Source: Bordetella parapertussis (GTDB taxonomy: Bacteria > Pseudomonadota > Gammaproteobacteria > Burkholderiales > Thiobacillaceae). From it: a DNA stretch of 58,549 nucleotides. Position numbers and translations under genes: made by a program. Numbering within the stretch: position 1 is the first letter of the stretch; every line of letters begins with the position of its first letter. The notes under the pieces are model-generated. The model saw only the letters and a list, made by a program, of their open reading frames with translations. It was not told where the DNA came from and made no database searches. Positions 26,646 to 38,082 of the stretch are shown here, piece by piece. The stretch covers positions 1-58,549 of the forward strand of contig CAMDCO010000009.1 of NCBI GenBank assembly GCA_945890495.1. Reading direction: 5' to 3'.

Positions 26646-27536
26646 TCAGGCCCCAAACACGCCGGTCGATAAATAACGGTCGCCGCGATCGCAGACGATA
26701 GAAACGATCGTGGCGTTTTCCACCTCGGCGGCCAACTGCAGGGCGGCAACCAAGGCACCGCCCGACGACACACCGGCAAAGATACCCTCCTCGCGCGCCA
26801 GTCGGCGGGTGGTTTCTTCCGCGGCCTGCTGACCCACATAGATCATCCGGTCCACCCGGGAGAAATCGCAGATGCTGGGCAGATAGGCCGCCGGCCATTT
26901 GCGGATGCCGGGAATCTGCGCGCCCTCTTCCGGCTGTACACCGATAACCTGAATGGCCGGGTTCACACCCTTGAAATAGCGCGAACAGCCCATGATGGTG
27001 CCGGTCGTACCCATGCTGGAGACAAAATGGGTGATCGCGCCGCCGGTGTCGCGCCAGATCTCCGGGCCGGTGGTGTCGAAATGCACCTGCGGGTTGTCTG
27101 GGTTAGAAAACTGGTCCAATAACCGACCCCCGCGTTCACGGGCAATCTGTTCGGCACGGTCGCGCGCGCCCTCCATGCCCGCTTCTTTAGTCACCAACAC
27201 CAGTTCCGCACCATAGGCACTCATCGCCCAACGCCGCTCCATGGAGAGGTGCTCCGGCATCACCAACACCATCCGGTAACCCATCATCGCCGCCGCCATC
27301 GCCAGGGCAATACCGGTGTTGCCCGAGGTCGCCTCGACCAGGGTATCGCCCGGCTTGATCTCGCCCCGTTCGGCCGCGCGTTGGATCATGTTGAGCGCGG
27401 GGCGATCCTTAACCGAACCAGCCGGGTTGTTGCCTTCCAGCTTCAGCAGGATCGTATTGCCGCGCCCCAGACCTATACGCTTCAAGCGCACCAACGGGGT
27501 ATTGCCGACGGTATTTTCAATGACGGTATAGTTCAT
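26646..27536 (-). CDS. cysM: Cysteine synthase B
   Basis: 296 residues. The PLP Lys is in [14 protein letters not shown], with the substrate loop [10 protein letters not shown] and the phosphate loop [11 protein letters not shown]. The CysM type is supported by [11 protein letters not shown] and [16 protein letters not shown]-like regions. It makes L-cysteine from O-acetylserine and sulfide or thiosulfate. The ATG overlaps the pyrF stop by four bases (ATGA). Confidence 0.92.
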   Translation of the reverse strand: MNYTVIENTVGNTPLVRLKRIGLGRGNTILLKLEGNNPAGSVKDRPALNMIQRAAERGEIKPGDTLVEATSGNTGIALAMAAAMMGYRMVLVMPEHLSMERRWAMSAYGAELVLVTKEAGMEGARDRAEQIARERGGRLLDQFSNPDNPQVHFDTTGPEIWRDTGGAITHFVSSMGTTGTIMGCSRYFKGVNPAIQVIGVQPEEGAQIPGIRKWPAAYLPSICDFSRVDRMIYVGQQAAEETTRRLAREEGIFAGVSSGGALVAALQLAAEVENATIVSIVCDRGDRYLSTGVFGA

Positions 27537-28228
27537 GCAGAGATCTCGGCTTCGATAGCCAGCAAGGCCGCCAGCGGATTAGCCGCTTGGGTAATGGGGC
27601 GCCCGATAACCAGATAATGCGCCCCCGCGGCCAAGGCCTGGGTCGGGGTCAGGACGCGTTTTTGATCGCCCGCATCGCTACCGGCAGGGCGTATCCCGGG
27701 CGTGACCTTGAGAAAGCCCTCGCCCAAGGTCTCACGCAGCAGGGTGGCCTCACGCGCTGAACAGACCACGCCGTCCAGACCGGCCTGTTGCGTCAGCCGC
27801 GCCAGGCGCAACACCTGATCCTGCGGCTCGCAATCAAGGCCAATGCCGAGCAAATCCTCGCGTCCCATGCTGGTCAACACCGTGACCGCAATCAGGTGCG
27901 GCGGGGTCTCAAGGCCCGTCAAGGCCTCGCGCGCCGCCTGCATCATGGCCAAACCCCCGCTGGCGTGGACATTGACCATCCACACCCCCAGTCGCGCCGC
28001 CGCCTTGCACGCCGCCGCCACAGTGTTGGGGATATCGTGAAACTTGAGGTCGAGAAAGACGCTATGGCCGAGGCTGTGCAGGTCTTCAATCAGATCGGGA
28101 CCTGCCGCAACAAACAACTCCTTGCCGACCTTGACCCGGCAGTGCAAGGGGTCCAGTTGACGCGCCAGGGCCAGGGCGGTAGGGGCCTCGGGGAAATCGA
28201 GGGCCACGATAATACGCGGATCATGCAT
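27533..28228 (-). CDS. pyrF: Orotidine 5'-phosphate decarboxylase
   Basis: Start ATG at 28228 ([13 protein letters not shown]), 231 residues as usual for bacterial PyrF; a longer frame upstream overlaps lapB and is unlikely. The active-site network Asp-Lys-Asp-Asp is in [13 protein letters not shown], with the phosphate loop TPGIRPAG and [10 protein letters not shown]. It converts OMP to UMP. It begins 16 bases after lapB. Confidence 0.96.
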   Translation of the reverse strand: MHDPRIIVALDFPEAPTALALARQLDPLHCRVKVGKELFVAAGPDLIEDLHSLGHSVFLDLKFHDIPNTVAAACKAAARLGVWMVNVHASGGLAMMQAAREALTGLETPPHLIAVTVLTSMGREDLLGIGLDCEPQDQVLRLARLTQQAGLDGVVCSAREATLLRETLGEGFLKVTPGIRPAGSDAGDQKRVLTPTQALAAGAHYLVIGRPITQAANPLAALLAIEAEISA

Positions 28229-28244
28229 GGGAATCGGTCTCAGA

Positions 28245-29402
28245 TCAGTCTCGATGCAGCCGTTCCGGCGCGAGGGTCTCCCAACGCGCACAGGCCGGAC
28301 ATTGCCAGAAATGTTGCCGCGCCTTGAAACCACAGCTACGGCATTGATAATAGGATTGCGCACTCGCCTGACGATGCACCAGATCTTGGGCGGTACGCAG
28401 TTCCAGACTCGCTTGGTCAGAGGCCGTCTCGGCCTGCAGCCAGTCATCCAGCACCAGCAGATCTGGCTTCTTGAGCAAGGCCGCCGCGGCTAGGTCGCGG
28501 GCGGCCGCCCAACCGTGATGAGTCGCCACCAGCGAAAACAAGCCATGGGCCAGATCGGCGCTGGCATGGCGCTCCAGACAGGCACGCAGATAGGCCAAGC
28601 CCACCTCGGCCTCCCCCAAACGCTGGCTGGCCGCAAAGATGCGTTCAGCCACCAAAGGTAGATAGGCGGGCTGCACCTGTTCAACACGCTTCCATTGCGC
28701 CAAGGCCGCCCGATCATCCCCGACCTGCGCATCCATGTCGCCCAGAAGGATCTGCGCCCGAACCGATTTTCCACTCACCGCAATGGCCGCCGCCAGATGG
28801 ACACGCGCCGCGTCTGTTTGCTGTTCCTGAATGGCATTCAAGGCCTGCTCACAGAGGTAATGAGCGATCTCTCCGTCACCCCCTCCTACGCCCAAGGCGG
28901 CCATCTCCCGCAAGGTATCAGCCGCCCGGACCCATTCCTTCTCCAGGACAAAGATCTGTTGCAGATTTTGCAAGGCCTCACGCGCATAAGGCCCCTCCTT
29001 CAACTGCAGGAAGGTCGCTTCAGCGCGATCCAGCATCCCGGCCTTGTGATAATCCTGACCCAGTTCATAAAGGGCACGCTGGCGCTGGCTGGCATCCAAA
29101 TCGACCCGATCAACAAGGTTCTGGTGGACCCGCAAGGCACGATCGACCTCGCCGCGACGACGAAACAAGGCCCCCAAGGCAAAATGCAGATCTAAGGTAT
29201 CCGGATCCAGGCGCGCCAGTTCGAGAAAAGACTCAATGGCCTGATCGGGTTGTTCATTAAGGAGATGACTTAGGCCCTTGAAATAGGATTCCGGAACGGC
29301 ACGCGAATCCTTCATGACATCGCGCATATCGACTCGCGCCGCCAACCAGCCCATGGCAAAGAAGAACGGTAAAAGCAACAGGTGCCAGGTTTCTAGTTCC
29401 AT
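28245..29402 (-). CDS. lapB: LPS assembly protein LapB
   Basis: 385 residues. One N-terminal transmembrane helix ([18 protein letters not shown]), nine or so TPRs, and a C-terminal rubredoxin-like metal knuckle with two CxxC pairs ([11 protein letters not shown] and [10 protein letters not shown]). LapB bridges LpxC and FtsH and so controls lipopolysaccharide synthesis. In many Gammaproteobacteria lapA precedes it; here the 240 bases upstream hold only a terminator, so lapA is missing from this place. Confidence 0.95.
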   Translation of the reverse strand: MELETWHLLLLPFFFAMGWLAARVDMRDVMKDSRAVPESYFKGLSHLLNEQPDQAIESFLELARLDPDTLDLHFALGALFRRRGEVDRALRVHQNLVDRVDLDASQRQRALYELGQDYHKAGMLDRAEATFLQLKEGPYAREALQNLQQIFVLEKEWVRAADTLREMAALGVGGGDGEIAHYLCEQALNAIQEQQTDAARVHLAAAIAVSGKSVRAQILLGDMDAQVGDDRAALAQWKRVEQVQPAYLPLVAERIFAASQRLGEAEVGLAYLRACLERHASADLAHGLFSLVATHHGWAAARDLAAAALLKKPDLLVLDDWLQAETASDQASLELRTAQDLVHRQASAQSYYQCRSCGFKARQHFWQCPACARWETLAPERLHRD

Positions 29403-29565
29403 GCGCGGCGCCGGACGAGTTCAAGGTGGCAGAATTGTAACGGAGGTTCCGCTCCATTTCGCTGACGGTTTACTAAATACACAACATTCACCGGGTTCAG
29501 AGCGGCTACACGACGGCAAGAGGGCTGCATTTCTTGAGTTTTAGTCATCTGTCACCGACATAAAA

Positions 29566-29599
29566 CGCAAAAAAGGCACCCGAGGGTGCCGTTTTTGCG
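29566..29599. terminator. Bidirectional Rho-independent terminator after ihfB
   Basis: GGCACCC (29575-29581), loop GA, GGGTGCC (29584-29590). A run of six A on the left and five T on the right give U-runs in both directions. It ends the rpsA-ihfB transcript on the minus strand. The rest of 29403-29642 holds no gene I can see, and lapB therefore needs its own promoter. Confidence 0.9.
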
Positions 29600-29642
29600 T
29601 ACTGTTTTTGCCTCCTGCGGAGGCAGAGGCCCAGCGTGCCGG

Positions 29643-29954
29643 TTAATCAGCCAAGGATTCAGGCATTTCACCACTCATGCTATCGACACGATCGCGCAAT
29701 TCCTTGCCTGCCTTGAAGTGCGGGACAAACTTGCCGCCCACCTCCACCCGGTCACCGGTCTTTGGATTGCGCCCGACACGCGCCGGTCGCCAACTCAAAG
29801 AAAAGCTGCCAAAGCCGCGGATCTCGATACGACGACCCGCCATCAAGGTATCCACCATCAAATCAAGCATGGTCTTGACGGCGAGCTCCCCATCCGTTGC
29901 AAGCAAATGGGGATGCCGCGCAGATAGCCGGTCAATCAGTTCCGACTTGGTCAT
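29643..29954 (-). CDS. ihfB: Integration host factor beta subunit
   Basis: 103 residues. [17 protein letters not shown] at the N-terminus and the DNA-binding arm [22 protein letters not shown] are typical. The Pro of the arm that inserts between DNA bases is in [11 protein letters not shown]. It forms a heterodimer with IhfA to bend DNA. It lies ten bases after rpsA, the conserved place. Confidence 0.96.
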   Translation of the reverse strand: MTKSELIDRLSARHPHLLATDGELAVKTMLDLMVDTLMAGRRIEIRGFGSFSLSWRPARVGRNPKTGDRVEVGGKFVPHFKAGKELRDRVDSMSGEMPESLAD

Positions 29955-29964
29955 GACTCACCCG

Positions 29965-31677
29965 TTAGCTGTTGTTTTCGAGCTTAGCCTTGAGCAATGC
30001 GCCCAGATTGGTCGTACCGGCATTGACCTGCTGCTCGGACGCGATCTTCTTCATCGCGGTCGCCTGCTCAGCCATGTCGCGCGCCTTCACCGAGAGGTTG
30101 ATCTGACGATTCTTGCGATCAACATTGATGATGACACACTCCACCGTCTCACCCTCCTTCAGGTGGGTACGGATATCCTCAACCCGCTCGCGCGACAGCT
30201 CAGAAGCCCGCAGATAGGCCTCAATGCCCTCAGCCAGCAGAATCACGGCGCCCTTCGCGTCCATCGACTGAACCGTGCCAGTCACGATGGCACCCTTGTC
30301 ATTCGTCGTGACATAGCTGGTGAACGGGTCGTTATCGAGCTGCTTCACGCCCAGAGAGATACGCTCCTTGTCCGTGTCAATGGCCAGCACCACGGCATGA
30401 ACCTCGTCACCCTTCTTGTAGTCACGCAGGGCCTCTTCGCCCGGCTTGTCCCAAGACAGGTCGGACAGATGCACCAGACCGTCGATGTTGCCGCTGAGGC
30501 CAATGAAGATACCAAAATCGGTGATCGACTTGACCTGACCGCTGACTTTGTCGCCCTTCTTGACCGTCATGGAGAAGTCTTCCCACGGGTTGGCACGGCA
30601 CTGCTTCATGCCCAGAGAGATACGGCGACGCTCCTCGTCGATCTCCAGCACCATGACCTCAACTTCGTCACCCAAGGAAACCATCTTGCCCGGATTGATA
30701 TTCTTGTTGGTCCAATCCATCTCGGACACATGCACCAGGCCTTCGATGCCCGGCTCGATCTCGACGAAGCAGCCGTAGTCGGTGAGGTTAGCAACCTTGC
30801 CGAACAGACGGGTCTTGGCCGGATAACGGCGGGACAGGCCCACCCACGGATCTTCGCCCAGTTGCTTCATGCCCAGGGAGACACGACCGCGATCTTGGTC
30901 AAACTTGAGCACCACGGCGGTGACTTCTTCACCCACCGTGATCACTTCGGACGGATGCTTGACACGACGCCAAGCCAGGTCGGTGATATGCAGCAAGCCA
31001 TCCATGCCGCCCAGGTCGACGAAGGCGCCGTACTCGGTAATGTTCTTGACCACGCCCTTGATGATGGCGCCTTCCTTGATGGTCTCCAGCAGGGCAGCGC
31101 GCTCGGCGCCCGTGCTCACTTCCAGAACGGCCTTACGCGACACGACCACATTGTTGCGCTTGCGATCAAGCTTGATGACCTTCAGGTCGGTCTCGCGATT
31201 TTCAAACGGGGTGGTGTCCTTGACCGGACGATTGTCCAGCAACGAACCCGGCAAGAAGGCACGGATACCGTTGACCATAACAGCCAAACCGCCCTTGACC
31301 TTGCCCTGTACCTGGCCCTTGATCACGCGGCCCTCTTCCATCGCCTCTTCCAGATCCAGCCAGGCGGCCAAACGCTTAGCGCGATCGCGTGACAGCTTGG
31401 TCGCACCAAAGCCATCTTCGATGGACTCGATAGCCACCTTAACGAAATCATGCAGCTTGACCTCGAGCACACCCTGGTCGTTGAGGAACTCTTCTAGGGG
31501 GATCAGGCTCTCGGACTTGAGGCCGGCGTTAACGGTAACAAAGTTGTGATCGATTCCCACCACCTCAGCGGTGATGATCTCGCCGGAACGCATCTCCTGA
31601 CGGGAGATGCTCTCTTCAAAGAGGGCGGCAAAGGATTCCATGGGGGATTCGAGGGAAGTTTCTGTGGCGGTAGACAT
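29965..31677 (-). CDS. rpsA: 30S ribosomal protein S1
   Basis: 570 residues with six S1/OB domains; repeated units such as [40 protein letters not shown] and [20 protein letters not shown] are visible. S1 binds mRNA leaders on the 30S subunit. Before ATG I see only a weak GAG; weak Shine-Dalgarno sites are usual for rpsA, whose own leader is bound and repressed by S1. A cmk terminator lies upstream, so it must use a promoter in the 108-base gap. Confidence 0.97.
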   Translation of the reverse strand: MSTATETSLESPMESFAALFEESISRQEMRSGEIITAEVVGIDHNFVTVNAGLKSESLIPLEEFLNDQGVLEVKLHDFVKVAIESIEDGFGATKLSRDRAKRLAAWLDLEEAMEEGRVIKGQVQGKVKGGLAVMVNGIRAFLPGSLLDNRPVKDTTPFENRETDLKVIKLDRKRNNVVVSRKAVLEVSTGAERAALLETIKEGAIIKGVVKNITEYGAFVDLGGMDGLLHITDLAWRRVKHPSEVITVGEEVTAVVLKFDQDRGRVSLGMKQLGEDPWVGLSRRYPAKTRLFGKVANLTDYGCFVEIEPGIEGLVHVSEMDWTNKNINPGKMVSLGDEVEVMVLEIDEERRRISLGMKQCRANPWEDFSMTVKKGDKVSGQVKSITDFGIFIGLSGNIDGLVHLSDLSWDKPGEEALRDYKKGDEVHAVVLAIDTDKERISLGVKQLDNDPFTSYVTTNDKGAIVTGTVQSMDAKGAVILLAEGIEAYLRASELSRERVEDIRTHLKEGETVECVIINVDRKNRQINLSVKARDMAEQATAMKKIASEQQVNAGTTNLGALLKAKLENNS

Positions 31678-31737
31678 AAGGGCTCGTTAAAAATCCGAAA
31701 GGCAAGATGCCAAATCGGGCTGCGTTAGGATCGCAAT

Positions 31738-31763
31738 AAAAAAAACCGCAGGACAGCCCTGCG
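31738..31763 (-). terminator. Rho-independent terminator after cmk
   Basis: On the minus strand CCGCAGG (31757-31763 in complement), loop of five, CCTGCGG, then seven or more U. It separates cmk from rpsA. Confidence 0.9.
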
Positions 31764-31785
31764 GGTCGTCAATACCGGTCAGCCA

Positions 31786-32451
31786 TTACGGCGTACCGGA
31801 GGCCTTCGTGTAAGCCACCAAGACCCAGTTCACAGCATCATCAATGCCCATGTTCGAGGTCTCCAGCAACTGCGCGTCGGCGGTCTGTTGCAAGGGCGCT
31901 GCGGCCCGGGCCGCATCACGCGCATCCCGTTCCTGCAGGTCTTGCAAGAGACTGAGAAGATTAGCATCGAATCCTTTTTCGATCAACTGTTTATAGCGCC
32001 GATCGGCGCGAACTTCGGCACTCGCGGTCAAAAACACCTTGAGGTCAGCGTCCGAAAAAACCACCGAGCCCATATCGCGCCCATCCGTTACCAGCCCAGG
32101 GGCCTTGCGGAAGCCTCGCTGCAACTGCAACAACGCCGCACGCAAGGCCGGTAACGCGGCGATCTGCGAGGCGGCCCGACCGGCCTCCTCCGTGCGAATC
32201 GCATCGCCTACCGCCTTGCCATCGAGCCATACCTCCACCCCGTCAAAACGCAGATCCAGCCCGGCCGCGAGTTGCGCCAAGCCCGCCTCATCGTCCAGCG
32301 CTACGCCGCGCTGCTGCGCCGCATAGGCCGTCACGCGATAAATCGCACCCGAATCGAGGTAATGAAAACCCAAGGCCTGCGCCACGCGCGCCGCCACCGT
32401 ACCCTTGCCGGAGGCAGAAGGGCCATCCATCGTAATCACAGAAATAGTCAT
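31786..32451 (-). CDS. cmk: Cytidylate kinase
   Basis: 221 residues. P-loop TMDGPSASGKGTVAAR, YLDSGAIYR for base binding, TDGRDMGSVVF and the lid near TASAEVRADRRYKQL. It phosphorylates CMP and dCMP. It starts 33 bases after the aroA stop and ends at a hairpin terminator before rpsA. Confidence 0.96.
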   Translation of the reverse strand: MTISVITMDGPSASGKGTVAARVAQALGFHYLDSGAIYRVTAYAAQQRGVALDDEAGLAQLAAGLDLRFDGVEVWLDGKAVGDAIRTEEAGRAASQIAALPALRAALLQLQRGFRKAPGLVTDGRDMGSVVFSDADLKVFLTASAEVRADRRYKQLIEKGFDANLLSLLQDLQERDARDAARAAAPLQQTADAQLLETSNMGIDDAVNWVLVAYTKASGTP

Positions 32452-32484
32452 AGTTCGCTTAGAGCCCCGTTAATCCTGTCATCC

Positions 32485-33789
32485 TTACACCCGAATCCGC
32501 GCGAACGCGTCGAAATAGGTCGGGAAGGTCTTGGCCGTGCATTTTGGATCGTTGATACGCACCGGCGTGCCACCAACGGCGACCAGCGCGAAACACATCG
32601 CGACACGGTGGTCGTCGTAGGTATCGATGGCGGCGTTGGGCGTGAGCTTCTTCGGCGGCGTGACCACAATGTAATCAGCCCCCTCTTCCACCGTAGCACC
32701 GAGCTTGCGCAACTCCGTGGCCATGGCGACAAGGCGGTCGGTTTCCTTGACCCGCCAGGAGGCGATGTTGTTGAGCCGCGTCGGGCCGTTGGCAAACAGG
32801 GCGACGACGCACAGGGTCATCGCCGCGTCCGGGATATGGTTGCAGTCCAGGGTGATGCCTTCCAGCCGATCGGCACAACCACGCCGGCATTCGATCCAGT
32901 TGGGGCCAAAGCTGAGTTCTGCGCCCATGCGCGCCAGGGCCTCGGCAAAACGCACATCGCCCTGGATGCTGTTGCGGCCCACGCCATCGACGCGCACCGG
33001 GCCATGACCGATGGCCCCTGCCGCGAGGAAATACGAGGCCGACGAGGCATCGCCCTCGACCTCAATCTCGCCGGGACTTTGGTAAGTCGCGGCAGGCACG
33101 GTAAAGGTATGCCATTCCTCGCGCTTGACCTCGATGCCGAAGCGTTTCATCAGATTCAGCGTGATCTCGACATAGGGCCTGGAGATCAACTCACCGTCCA
33201 CGCGCACCGTCACCTCACGCCCCAAGAGCGGTGCGGCCAGCAGGATGCCGGTTAGATACTGGCTGGAAACAGTCCCCTTGACCGAGACCTCGGCCAACTC
33301 GTGCAACTCACGCAAGCTGGCCGGCGCCATCTTGAGCGGCGGAAAACCGTCGTTCTCCAGATACGCAACCTGCGCGCCAAGCTGACGCAGGGCATCGACC
33401 AGATCGCCGATCGGCCGCTCGTGCATGCGCGGCACGCCCTTCAAAATATAGTCACCGCCGGCCAAGGCACAGGCGGCGGTCAACGAACGGAAGGCGGTGC
33501 CCGCGTTACCCAAAAACAATTCAGCCTGCTTGACCGGGAATACGCCGCCAATGCCTTCGACACGATAGTCGTCCGTGCCTTCATGGCGCTGCCAGTTCAC
33601 GCCCAGCGCACGCAGGGCCTCCAGCATCACGCGGGTGTCGTCCGAGTCGAGCAGCGCCTTCACCTCCGTGCTGCCCGCCGCCAAGGCCGACAACAACAAG
33701 ACACGATTGGAGATGCTCTTTGAACCGGGCAGCCGCACGCTACCCAAGGCCCCGCGCGCGGCGGGAATGTCAATAAATTCCGTAGTCAT
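32485..33789 (-). CDS. aroA: 3-phosphoshikimate 1-carboxyvinyltransferase (EPSP synthase)
   Basis: 434 residues, two-domain EPSP synthase. Motifs: [32 protein letters not shown], the [16 protein letters not shown] loop and CDNHRVAM-like [13 protein letters not shown]. It makes EPSP in the shikimate pathway. The [11 protein letters not shown] loop with PRMHERP is the class I (glyphosate-sensitive) pattern. The ATG overlaps the tyrA stop by four bases. Confidence 0.96.
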   Translation of the reverse strand: MTTEFIDIPAARGALGSVRLPGSKSISNRVLLLSALAAGSTEVKALLDSDDTRVMLEALRALGVNWQRHEGTDDYRVEGIGGVFPVKQAELFLGNAGTAFRSLTAACALAGGDYILKGVPRMHERPIGDLVDALRQLGAQVAYLENDGFPPLKMAPASLRELHELAEVSVKGTVSSQYLTGILLAAPLLGREVTVRVDGELISRPYVEITLNLMKRFGIEVKREEWHTFTVPAATYQSPGEIEVEGDASSASYFLAAGAIGHGPVRVDGVGRNSIQGDVRFAEALARMGAELSFGPNWIECRRGCADRLEGITLDCNHIPDAAMTLCVVALFANGPTRLNNIASWRVKETDRLVAMATELRKLGATVEEGADYIVVTPPKKLTPNAAIDTYDDHRVAMCFALVAVGGTPVRINDPKCTAKTFPTYFDAFARIRV

Positions 33790-34658
33790 GATCGATCCAA
33801 ATAAGTCGTTAATGTACGCCGCGCCGTAGAGGCGCGTTCAAAGAGAGCCTGGAGCGCCGCGCTATCGCCGCTTTCCAGCAACTGGCGCAGGCGGGCCAGC
33901 GCCTCCTGATAACGGTCAATCTCGCCCAGCAGCGCCCCTTGGTTGGCCAGCGCGATGTCGCGCCACATCTCCGGGTGGCTGGCCGCGATGCGGGTAAAGT
34001 CACGAAAGCCACTGCCCGCGTGCTGAAAAAACAGCGCCGCTTCGGGTCGCTCAGCCAACTCGGCGACCAAGGCAAAGGCCGCCAGATGCGGGAGATGACT
34101 GACCGCGGCAAAGATACGGTCGTGATTCTCGGCCTCCATCTCGGCCACCTCAGCACCGCAGGCCTGCCACCAGCCCGCCACCTGGGCGACGGCCTCAGCG
34201 CCGTTTTCCGGTAGCGGGGTCAAGATGACCGACTTGCCGTGAAACAACTCCGGCCGCGCCGCCGCCGCGCCGCTGTCCTCCGCCCCGGCGATGGGATGCC
34301 CTGGCACAAACTGGGCGATGCGATCACCCAAGGCGGCCCGCGCCGCAAGAATGACATCCTGCTTGGTGCTACCGACATCGATGATCAACGCGTCATCACG
34401 CAGATAGGGCGCAATCTGGGCCAACAGATCCGGCAAGGCACCGACCGGGGCCGCCAGACAAATCGCATCGGCCTGTTCCACCGCCGCGCCCGGGGTCTCG
34501 GCGATCGCGTCCAGCACGCCCAAAGACCGCGCCGCCTCCAGGTTCTCGCGGCTGCGACCATAGCCGATCACCTGCCCGACCACACCCGCGCGCTTCAGCG
34601 CCAAGGCAAACGAACCGCCAATCAGCCCCACACCGAGGATGGCCAGTTTTTGGATCAT
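33786..34658 (-). CDS. tyrA: Prephenate dehydrogenase
   Basis: Start ATG at 34658 ([21 protein letters not shown]), overlapping the hisC stop by ATGA; longer frames upstream are hisC sequence. 290 residues. Rossmann motif [19 protein letters not shown] and the catalytic His in [14 protein letters not shown]. It oxidises prephenate (or arogenate) toward tyrosine. It is a stand-alone enzyme without a chorismate mutase domain. Confidence 0.95.
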   Translation of the reverse strand: MIQKLAILGVGLIGGSFALALKRAGVVGQVIGYGRSRENLEAARSLGVLDAIAETPGAAVEQADAICLAAPVGALPDLLAQIAPYLRDDALIIDVGSTKQDVILAARAALGDRIAQFVPGHPIAGAEDSGAAAARPELFHGKSVILTPLPENGAEAVAQVAGWWQACGAEVAEMEAENHDRIFAAVSHLPHLAAFALVAELAERPEAALFFQHAGSGFRDFTRIAASHPEMWRDIALANQGALLGEIDRYQEALARLRQLLESGDSAALQALFERASTARRTLTTYLDRS

Positions 34659-35827
34659 GGCAGCACCTCGCCCAGCGCCGCCAGAAAGCGGGCGTTCTGA
34701 TGCGGCAAGCCAATCGAAACACGCAGATAACCGGCAAGGCCATAGTTGGCCACCGGACGGACGATCACACCACGACGCAACAGGGCTTGATAGACCGCCT
34801 GCGCGGCTTCCGCCGTAGAGCCGACCTTGACGCAGACAAAGTTGCCCGCTGAAGGAATAGCATCCAGATCGTAAGGGCAACCCCCTGTGGTTGCCCAATT
34901 CACGCCAGGGTAGGCACGGAGGCCTGCCCCTACTGGCGGCTCGGCGTATTTCTTGAAACCCGCCAACAATTGCGCCCGACCTTCGTCGTTCACCCGCTTG
35001 GACTGCGTCAGAAAATCGGCATCGTCCAGCGCCGCCTCAGCCGCAGCCAGCGCCAAGCTGTTGACATTGAACGGCTGGCGCAGGCGGTTGATAAGGTCGG
35101 CCACCTCGGCCGACGCCAGCGCGTAACCCACGCGCAAACCCGCCAATCCATAGGCCTTTGAAAAGGTACGGGTAACGATGAGGTTAGGGTATTGCGCCAG
35201 CCAAACCAAGGCGTCCGACGGCGCATCGAGAAACTCGATGTACGCCTCGTCCAGCACCACGATGACGCGGGCAGGCACCGTGGCCAAAAAATCGGCGATC
35301 TCGGCGTTAGACAGCAGCGTCCCGGTCGGATTATTCGGATTGGCGATAAACACCATCGCCGTGTCCTCGCGAATCGCGGCCCGCATGGCGAGAAGATCAT
35401 GGCCGAAATCTCGCGCCGGCACCTGAATCGGCGTCGCATTGCAGGCGGCAATGGCCAAGGGATAAACCGCAAAGGCATGCTCGGCAAACACGGCCGAACG
35501 CCCCGGTGCCAAAAACACCCGTGCGGCGAGCTCCAGCACATCATTGGAACCGTTACCCAGCACGATCTGATCCGCACCCACGCCCAGCCGAGCCGACAGT
35601 GCCTGTTTCAGGGCGAAGCCATTGCCGTCGGGATAGAGCGCCAAGTCGTCCAACGCGGCGGCCACGGCCAGCTTGGCCTTGGGTGAGATGCCCAGCGGGT
35701 TTTCGTTAGAGGCCAGTTTGACGATGTCGGCCTCATCCAAGCCAAACTCGCGCGCCAACTCGGCAATCGGTTTACCCGGCACATAGGGCGCAATCGCGCG
35801 AATGTGGGGAAGCGCATCACAGCCCAT
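34655..35827 (-). CDS. hisC: Histidinol-phosphate aminotransferase, with in-frame repeat insertion
   Basis: 390 residues; family members have about 350-365. PLP motifs: LASNENPLGIS, PNNPTGTLLS, VLDEAYIEF and the Schiff-base Lys in TRTFSKAYGLAGLRVGY. Residues about 298-319 (VGAGLRAYPGVNW and WATTGGCPY) match translations of the dispersed palindromic repeat and interrupt a helix before IPSAGNFVCVKV. The frame stays open, so the enzyme may still work with a surface loop. In this gene order HisC acts on histidinol phosphate and on aromatic amino acids. The ATG is nine bases after pheA. Confidence 0.93.
   Translation of the reverse strand: MGCDALPHIRAIAPYVPGKPIAELAREFGLDEADIVKLASNENPLGISPKAKLAVAAALDDLALYPDGNGFALKQALSARLGVGADQIVLGNGSNDVLELAARVFLAPGRSAVFAEHAFAVYPLAIAACNATPIQVPARDFGHDLLAMRAAIREDTAMVFIANPNNPTGTLLSNAEIADFLATVPARVIVVLDEAYIEFLDAPSDALVWLAQYPNLIVTRTFSKAYGLAGLRVGYALASAEVADLINRLRQPFNVNSLALAAAEAALDDADFLTQSKRVNDEGRAQLLAGFKKYAEPPVGAGLRAYPGVNWATTGGCPYDLDAIPSAGNFVCVKVGSTAEAAQAVYQALLRRGVIVRPVANYGLAGYLRVSIGLPHQNARFLAALGEVLP
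34871..34936. repeat. Palindromic repeat inside hisC
   Basis: AAGGGCAACCCCC..GTGGTTGCCC and AGGGTAGGCACGG..GGCCTGCCCCTAC are both halves of the family seen at 26390-26455, 52410-52535 and 58120-58300. It lies wholly within the hisC frame and adds about 22-24 codons without a stop. Confidence 0.9.
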
Positions 35828-35836
35828 GACGACACT

Positions 35837-36934
35837 TCATAGCACGGCCACAGGATAGGCGCCCAACACCTTGAGAAAGGCCGTGTTCTTCTCCAACTCG
35901 GCCAAGGCGGTCTTGAGCGCAGGGTCGTTGGCATGGCCTTCGGCATCGACGCAAAACACATATTCCCAAAGCTCGTTGCGGGCTGGGCGCGTATTCCAAC
36001 TGATCAGATTGATACCGTGGCGAGCGAAAGGGGCCAGAAGCTCAACCAGCGCGCCCGGGCGATTACTAATCGCCACGGCCAGCGAAGTCCGGTCACGCCC
36101 AGACGGTGTCGCCGCCTCATGTGCCAAGACCACGAAGCGCGTGGTGTTCTTCGCCGTGTCCTCGATATCGCGCACGACCAGATTCAGGCCGTGATACTCC
36201 GCAGCCAGCTCGCCACCGATGGCGGCCGCATCATCTCGTTCCGCCGCCAGACGCGCCGCCTCGCTATTACTAGCGACCGAGATCTGCTCGACCTCGGGCA
36301 GGTTCTGGCGCAACCAGTTCTGACACTGCGCCAATGATTGTGCGTGGGAATAGACGACGCGAATCCTCTCCAAGCCGACCCCGTGAGCCCCCTCGCTGCG
36401 CCGCATCAGGTTCTGTCGTACTCGAACGAAGGCCTCGCCGCAGATCACCAGATCGGTATCCAGCAACAGGTCCAGGGTGCGCGAGATCACGCCCTCGGTC
36501 GAGTTCTCGATCGGCACCACGCCGTAATGCGCCTCACCGCGTTCGACGGCACGGAACACCTCGTCAATGGACACCTGCGGCAACCGACTGGCAGATTGGC
36601 CAAACTGCTTGATCACCGCCTGCTCGGAGAAGGTGCCTTGCGGACCCAAATAGGCGACCGACAGGGGTTGCTCCAGCGAACGACAGGCCGACATGATCTC
36701 GCGGAACAAAATGCTGATGCTGGCGCCGGTCAACGGGCCGCTGTTCTGCTCGGAGAGCCGGCGCAAGACCTGCGCCTCGCGCTCGGGCCGGTATACCGGC
36801 GCGCCCTGCTTGCTGTGCCCCACCGCCTGCGCCAGACGGCCGCGGGCATTGAGGAGCGCAAGGATCTGATCGTCCACCGCATCAATCTGAGCACGCAGGT
36901 CTGTCAATGTAGCGTTGGGTTTTATCTCATCCAT
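35837..36934 (-). CDS. pheA: Chorismate mutase / prephenate dehydratase (P-protein)
   Basis: 365 residues. The N-terminal AroQ chorismate mutase domain (about 1-90: [30 protein letters not shown]) is followed by the dehydratase domain ([28 protein letters not shown], the TRF motif in NTTRFVVLA) and an ACT regulatory domain ([16 protein letters not shown]). It makes phenylpyruvate; phenylalanine should feed back through the ACT domain. It overlaps the serC stop by eight bases. Confidence 0.95.
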   Translation of the reverse strand: MDEIKPNATLTDLRAQIDAVDDQILALLNARGRLAQAVGHSKQGAPVYRPEREAQVLRRLSEQNSGPLTGASISILFREIMSACRSLEQPLSVAYLGPQGTFSEQAVIKQFGQSASRLPQVSIDEVFRAVERGEAHYGVVPIENSTEGVISRTLDLLLDTDLVICGEAFVRVRQNLMRRSEGAHGVGLERIRVVYSHAQSLAQCQNWLRQNLPEVEQISVASNSEAARLAAERDDAAAIGGELAAEYHGLNLVVRDIEDTAKNTTRFVVLAHEAATPSGRDRTSLAVAISNRPGALVELLAPFARHGINLISWNTRPARNELWEYVFCVDAEGHANDPALKTALAELEKNTAFLKVLGAYPVAVL

Positions 36935-38024
36935 GGCGGCGCGAGAAATCGTGAAGGAAATGGACCAAGGCCTGTACGCCCTCAGCCGGCATGGCGTTAT
37001 AGATCGAAGCGCGCATCCCGCCCACCGACTTGTGGCCCTTCAATTGCACCAAGCCGGCGGTCTTGGCCTCGGCCAGGAAGGTGTCGTTGAGCCGTTCATC
37101 TTTGAGGAAGAAGGGCACATTCATCCGCGAACGACAGGCTGGATTAACCGTCGTGGTGTAGAAGTCATTTTGATCGAGTGCGTCGTATAGCTGCTTTGCC
37201 TTGGCGATATTGCGCTGCTCCATGGCCGCCACGCCCCCTTGCTCCTTCAGCCAGCGGAAGACCAGGCCCGCGATATAGAGGCTGTAGGTCGCCGGCGTGT
37301 TGTACATCGACTGGTTGTCGGCCACGATGCGGTAGTCAAAGGCGCTCGGGCAATGCGGCATGGCGTGGCCCAGCAGGTCGTCGCGAACAATGACAAAGGT
37401 CAGGCCGGCCGGACCGATGTTCTTTTGTGCCCCGCCGAAGATCAGCCCGTAGTTCGAGACATCCATCTGTCGCGACAGGATGTGCGAGGACATGTCCGCC
37501 ACCACCGGCACCTCAGCGCGACCGATTTGCGCCAAATCCGGCACAAACGGGTACTCGACCCCACCGATGGTTTCGTTGGTACAGGTAAAGAGGTAGGCCG
37601 GATCGGCAGACAGTTTCCAGTCCGCCATCGGTGGCACTGTCGTATGGCCGCTCGCCTCGGCCGTCGCCGCGATATTGACCGTCGTGTAGCGACGCGCCTC
37701 TTTCTGCGACTTTTCCGACCAGATACCGGTCACCACATAATCGGCCGTCTGCTTCTGGGCGAGCAGGTTCATGGGGATAATGGCGTTCTGCGCAATCGCC
37801 CCACCCTGCATAAACAGGATGCGGTAGTTCGCCGGCACGGCCAACAGATCGCGGAAATCGGCCTCGGCCTCGGCCGCGATCCCGGAAAACTCCTTGCCAC
37901 GATGGCTCATCTCCATCACCGACATGCCACAGCCCTGCCAGTTGACCAACTCGTCACGGGCCTGCTCGAGAACCTCGCGCGGGAGAACCGCCGGGCCGGC
38001 ACTGAAGTTATAGATGCGTTCCAT
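36927..38024 (-). CDS. serC: Phosphoserine aminotransferase
   Basis: Start set at ATG 38024 ([15 protein letters not shown]), matching the family N-terminus; an ATG 12 codons upstream is possible. 365 residues. The PLP Lys is in [14 protein letters not shown]. It makes 3-phosphoserine and also acts in pyridoxal phosphate synthesis. serC-pheA-hisC-tyrA-aroA is the gammaproteobacterial order. Confidence 0.95.
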   Translation of the reverse strand: MERIYNFSAGPAVLPREVLEQARDELVNWQGCGMSVMEMSHRGKEFSGIAAEAEADFRDLLAVPANYRILFMQGGAIAQNAIIPMNLLAQKQTADYVVTGIWSEKSQKEARRYTTVNIAATAEASGHTTVPPMADWKLSADPAYLFTCTNETIGGVEYPFVPDLAQIGRAEVPVVADMSSHILSRQMDVSNYGLIFGGAQKNIGPAGLTFVIVRDDLLGHAMPHCPSAFDYRIVADNQSMYNTPATYSLYIAGLVFRWLKEQGGVAAMEQRNIAKAKQLYDALDQNDFYTTTVNPACRSRMNVPFFLKDERLNDTFLAEAKTAGLVQLKGHKSVGGMRASIYNAMPAEGVQALVHFLHDFSRRHG

Positions 38025-38082
38025 ATTTGATGGGGTATGAGAGGCGATTTGTGGGGCCATTCTACCAGCTAGTCAGGGGCAA

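Noticed and set aside
34659-34898. Longer tyrA start reading into hisC
   Set aside because: The added residues come from hisC and its repeat; the ATG at 34658 gives the normal Rossmann start and an ATGA overlap.
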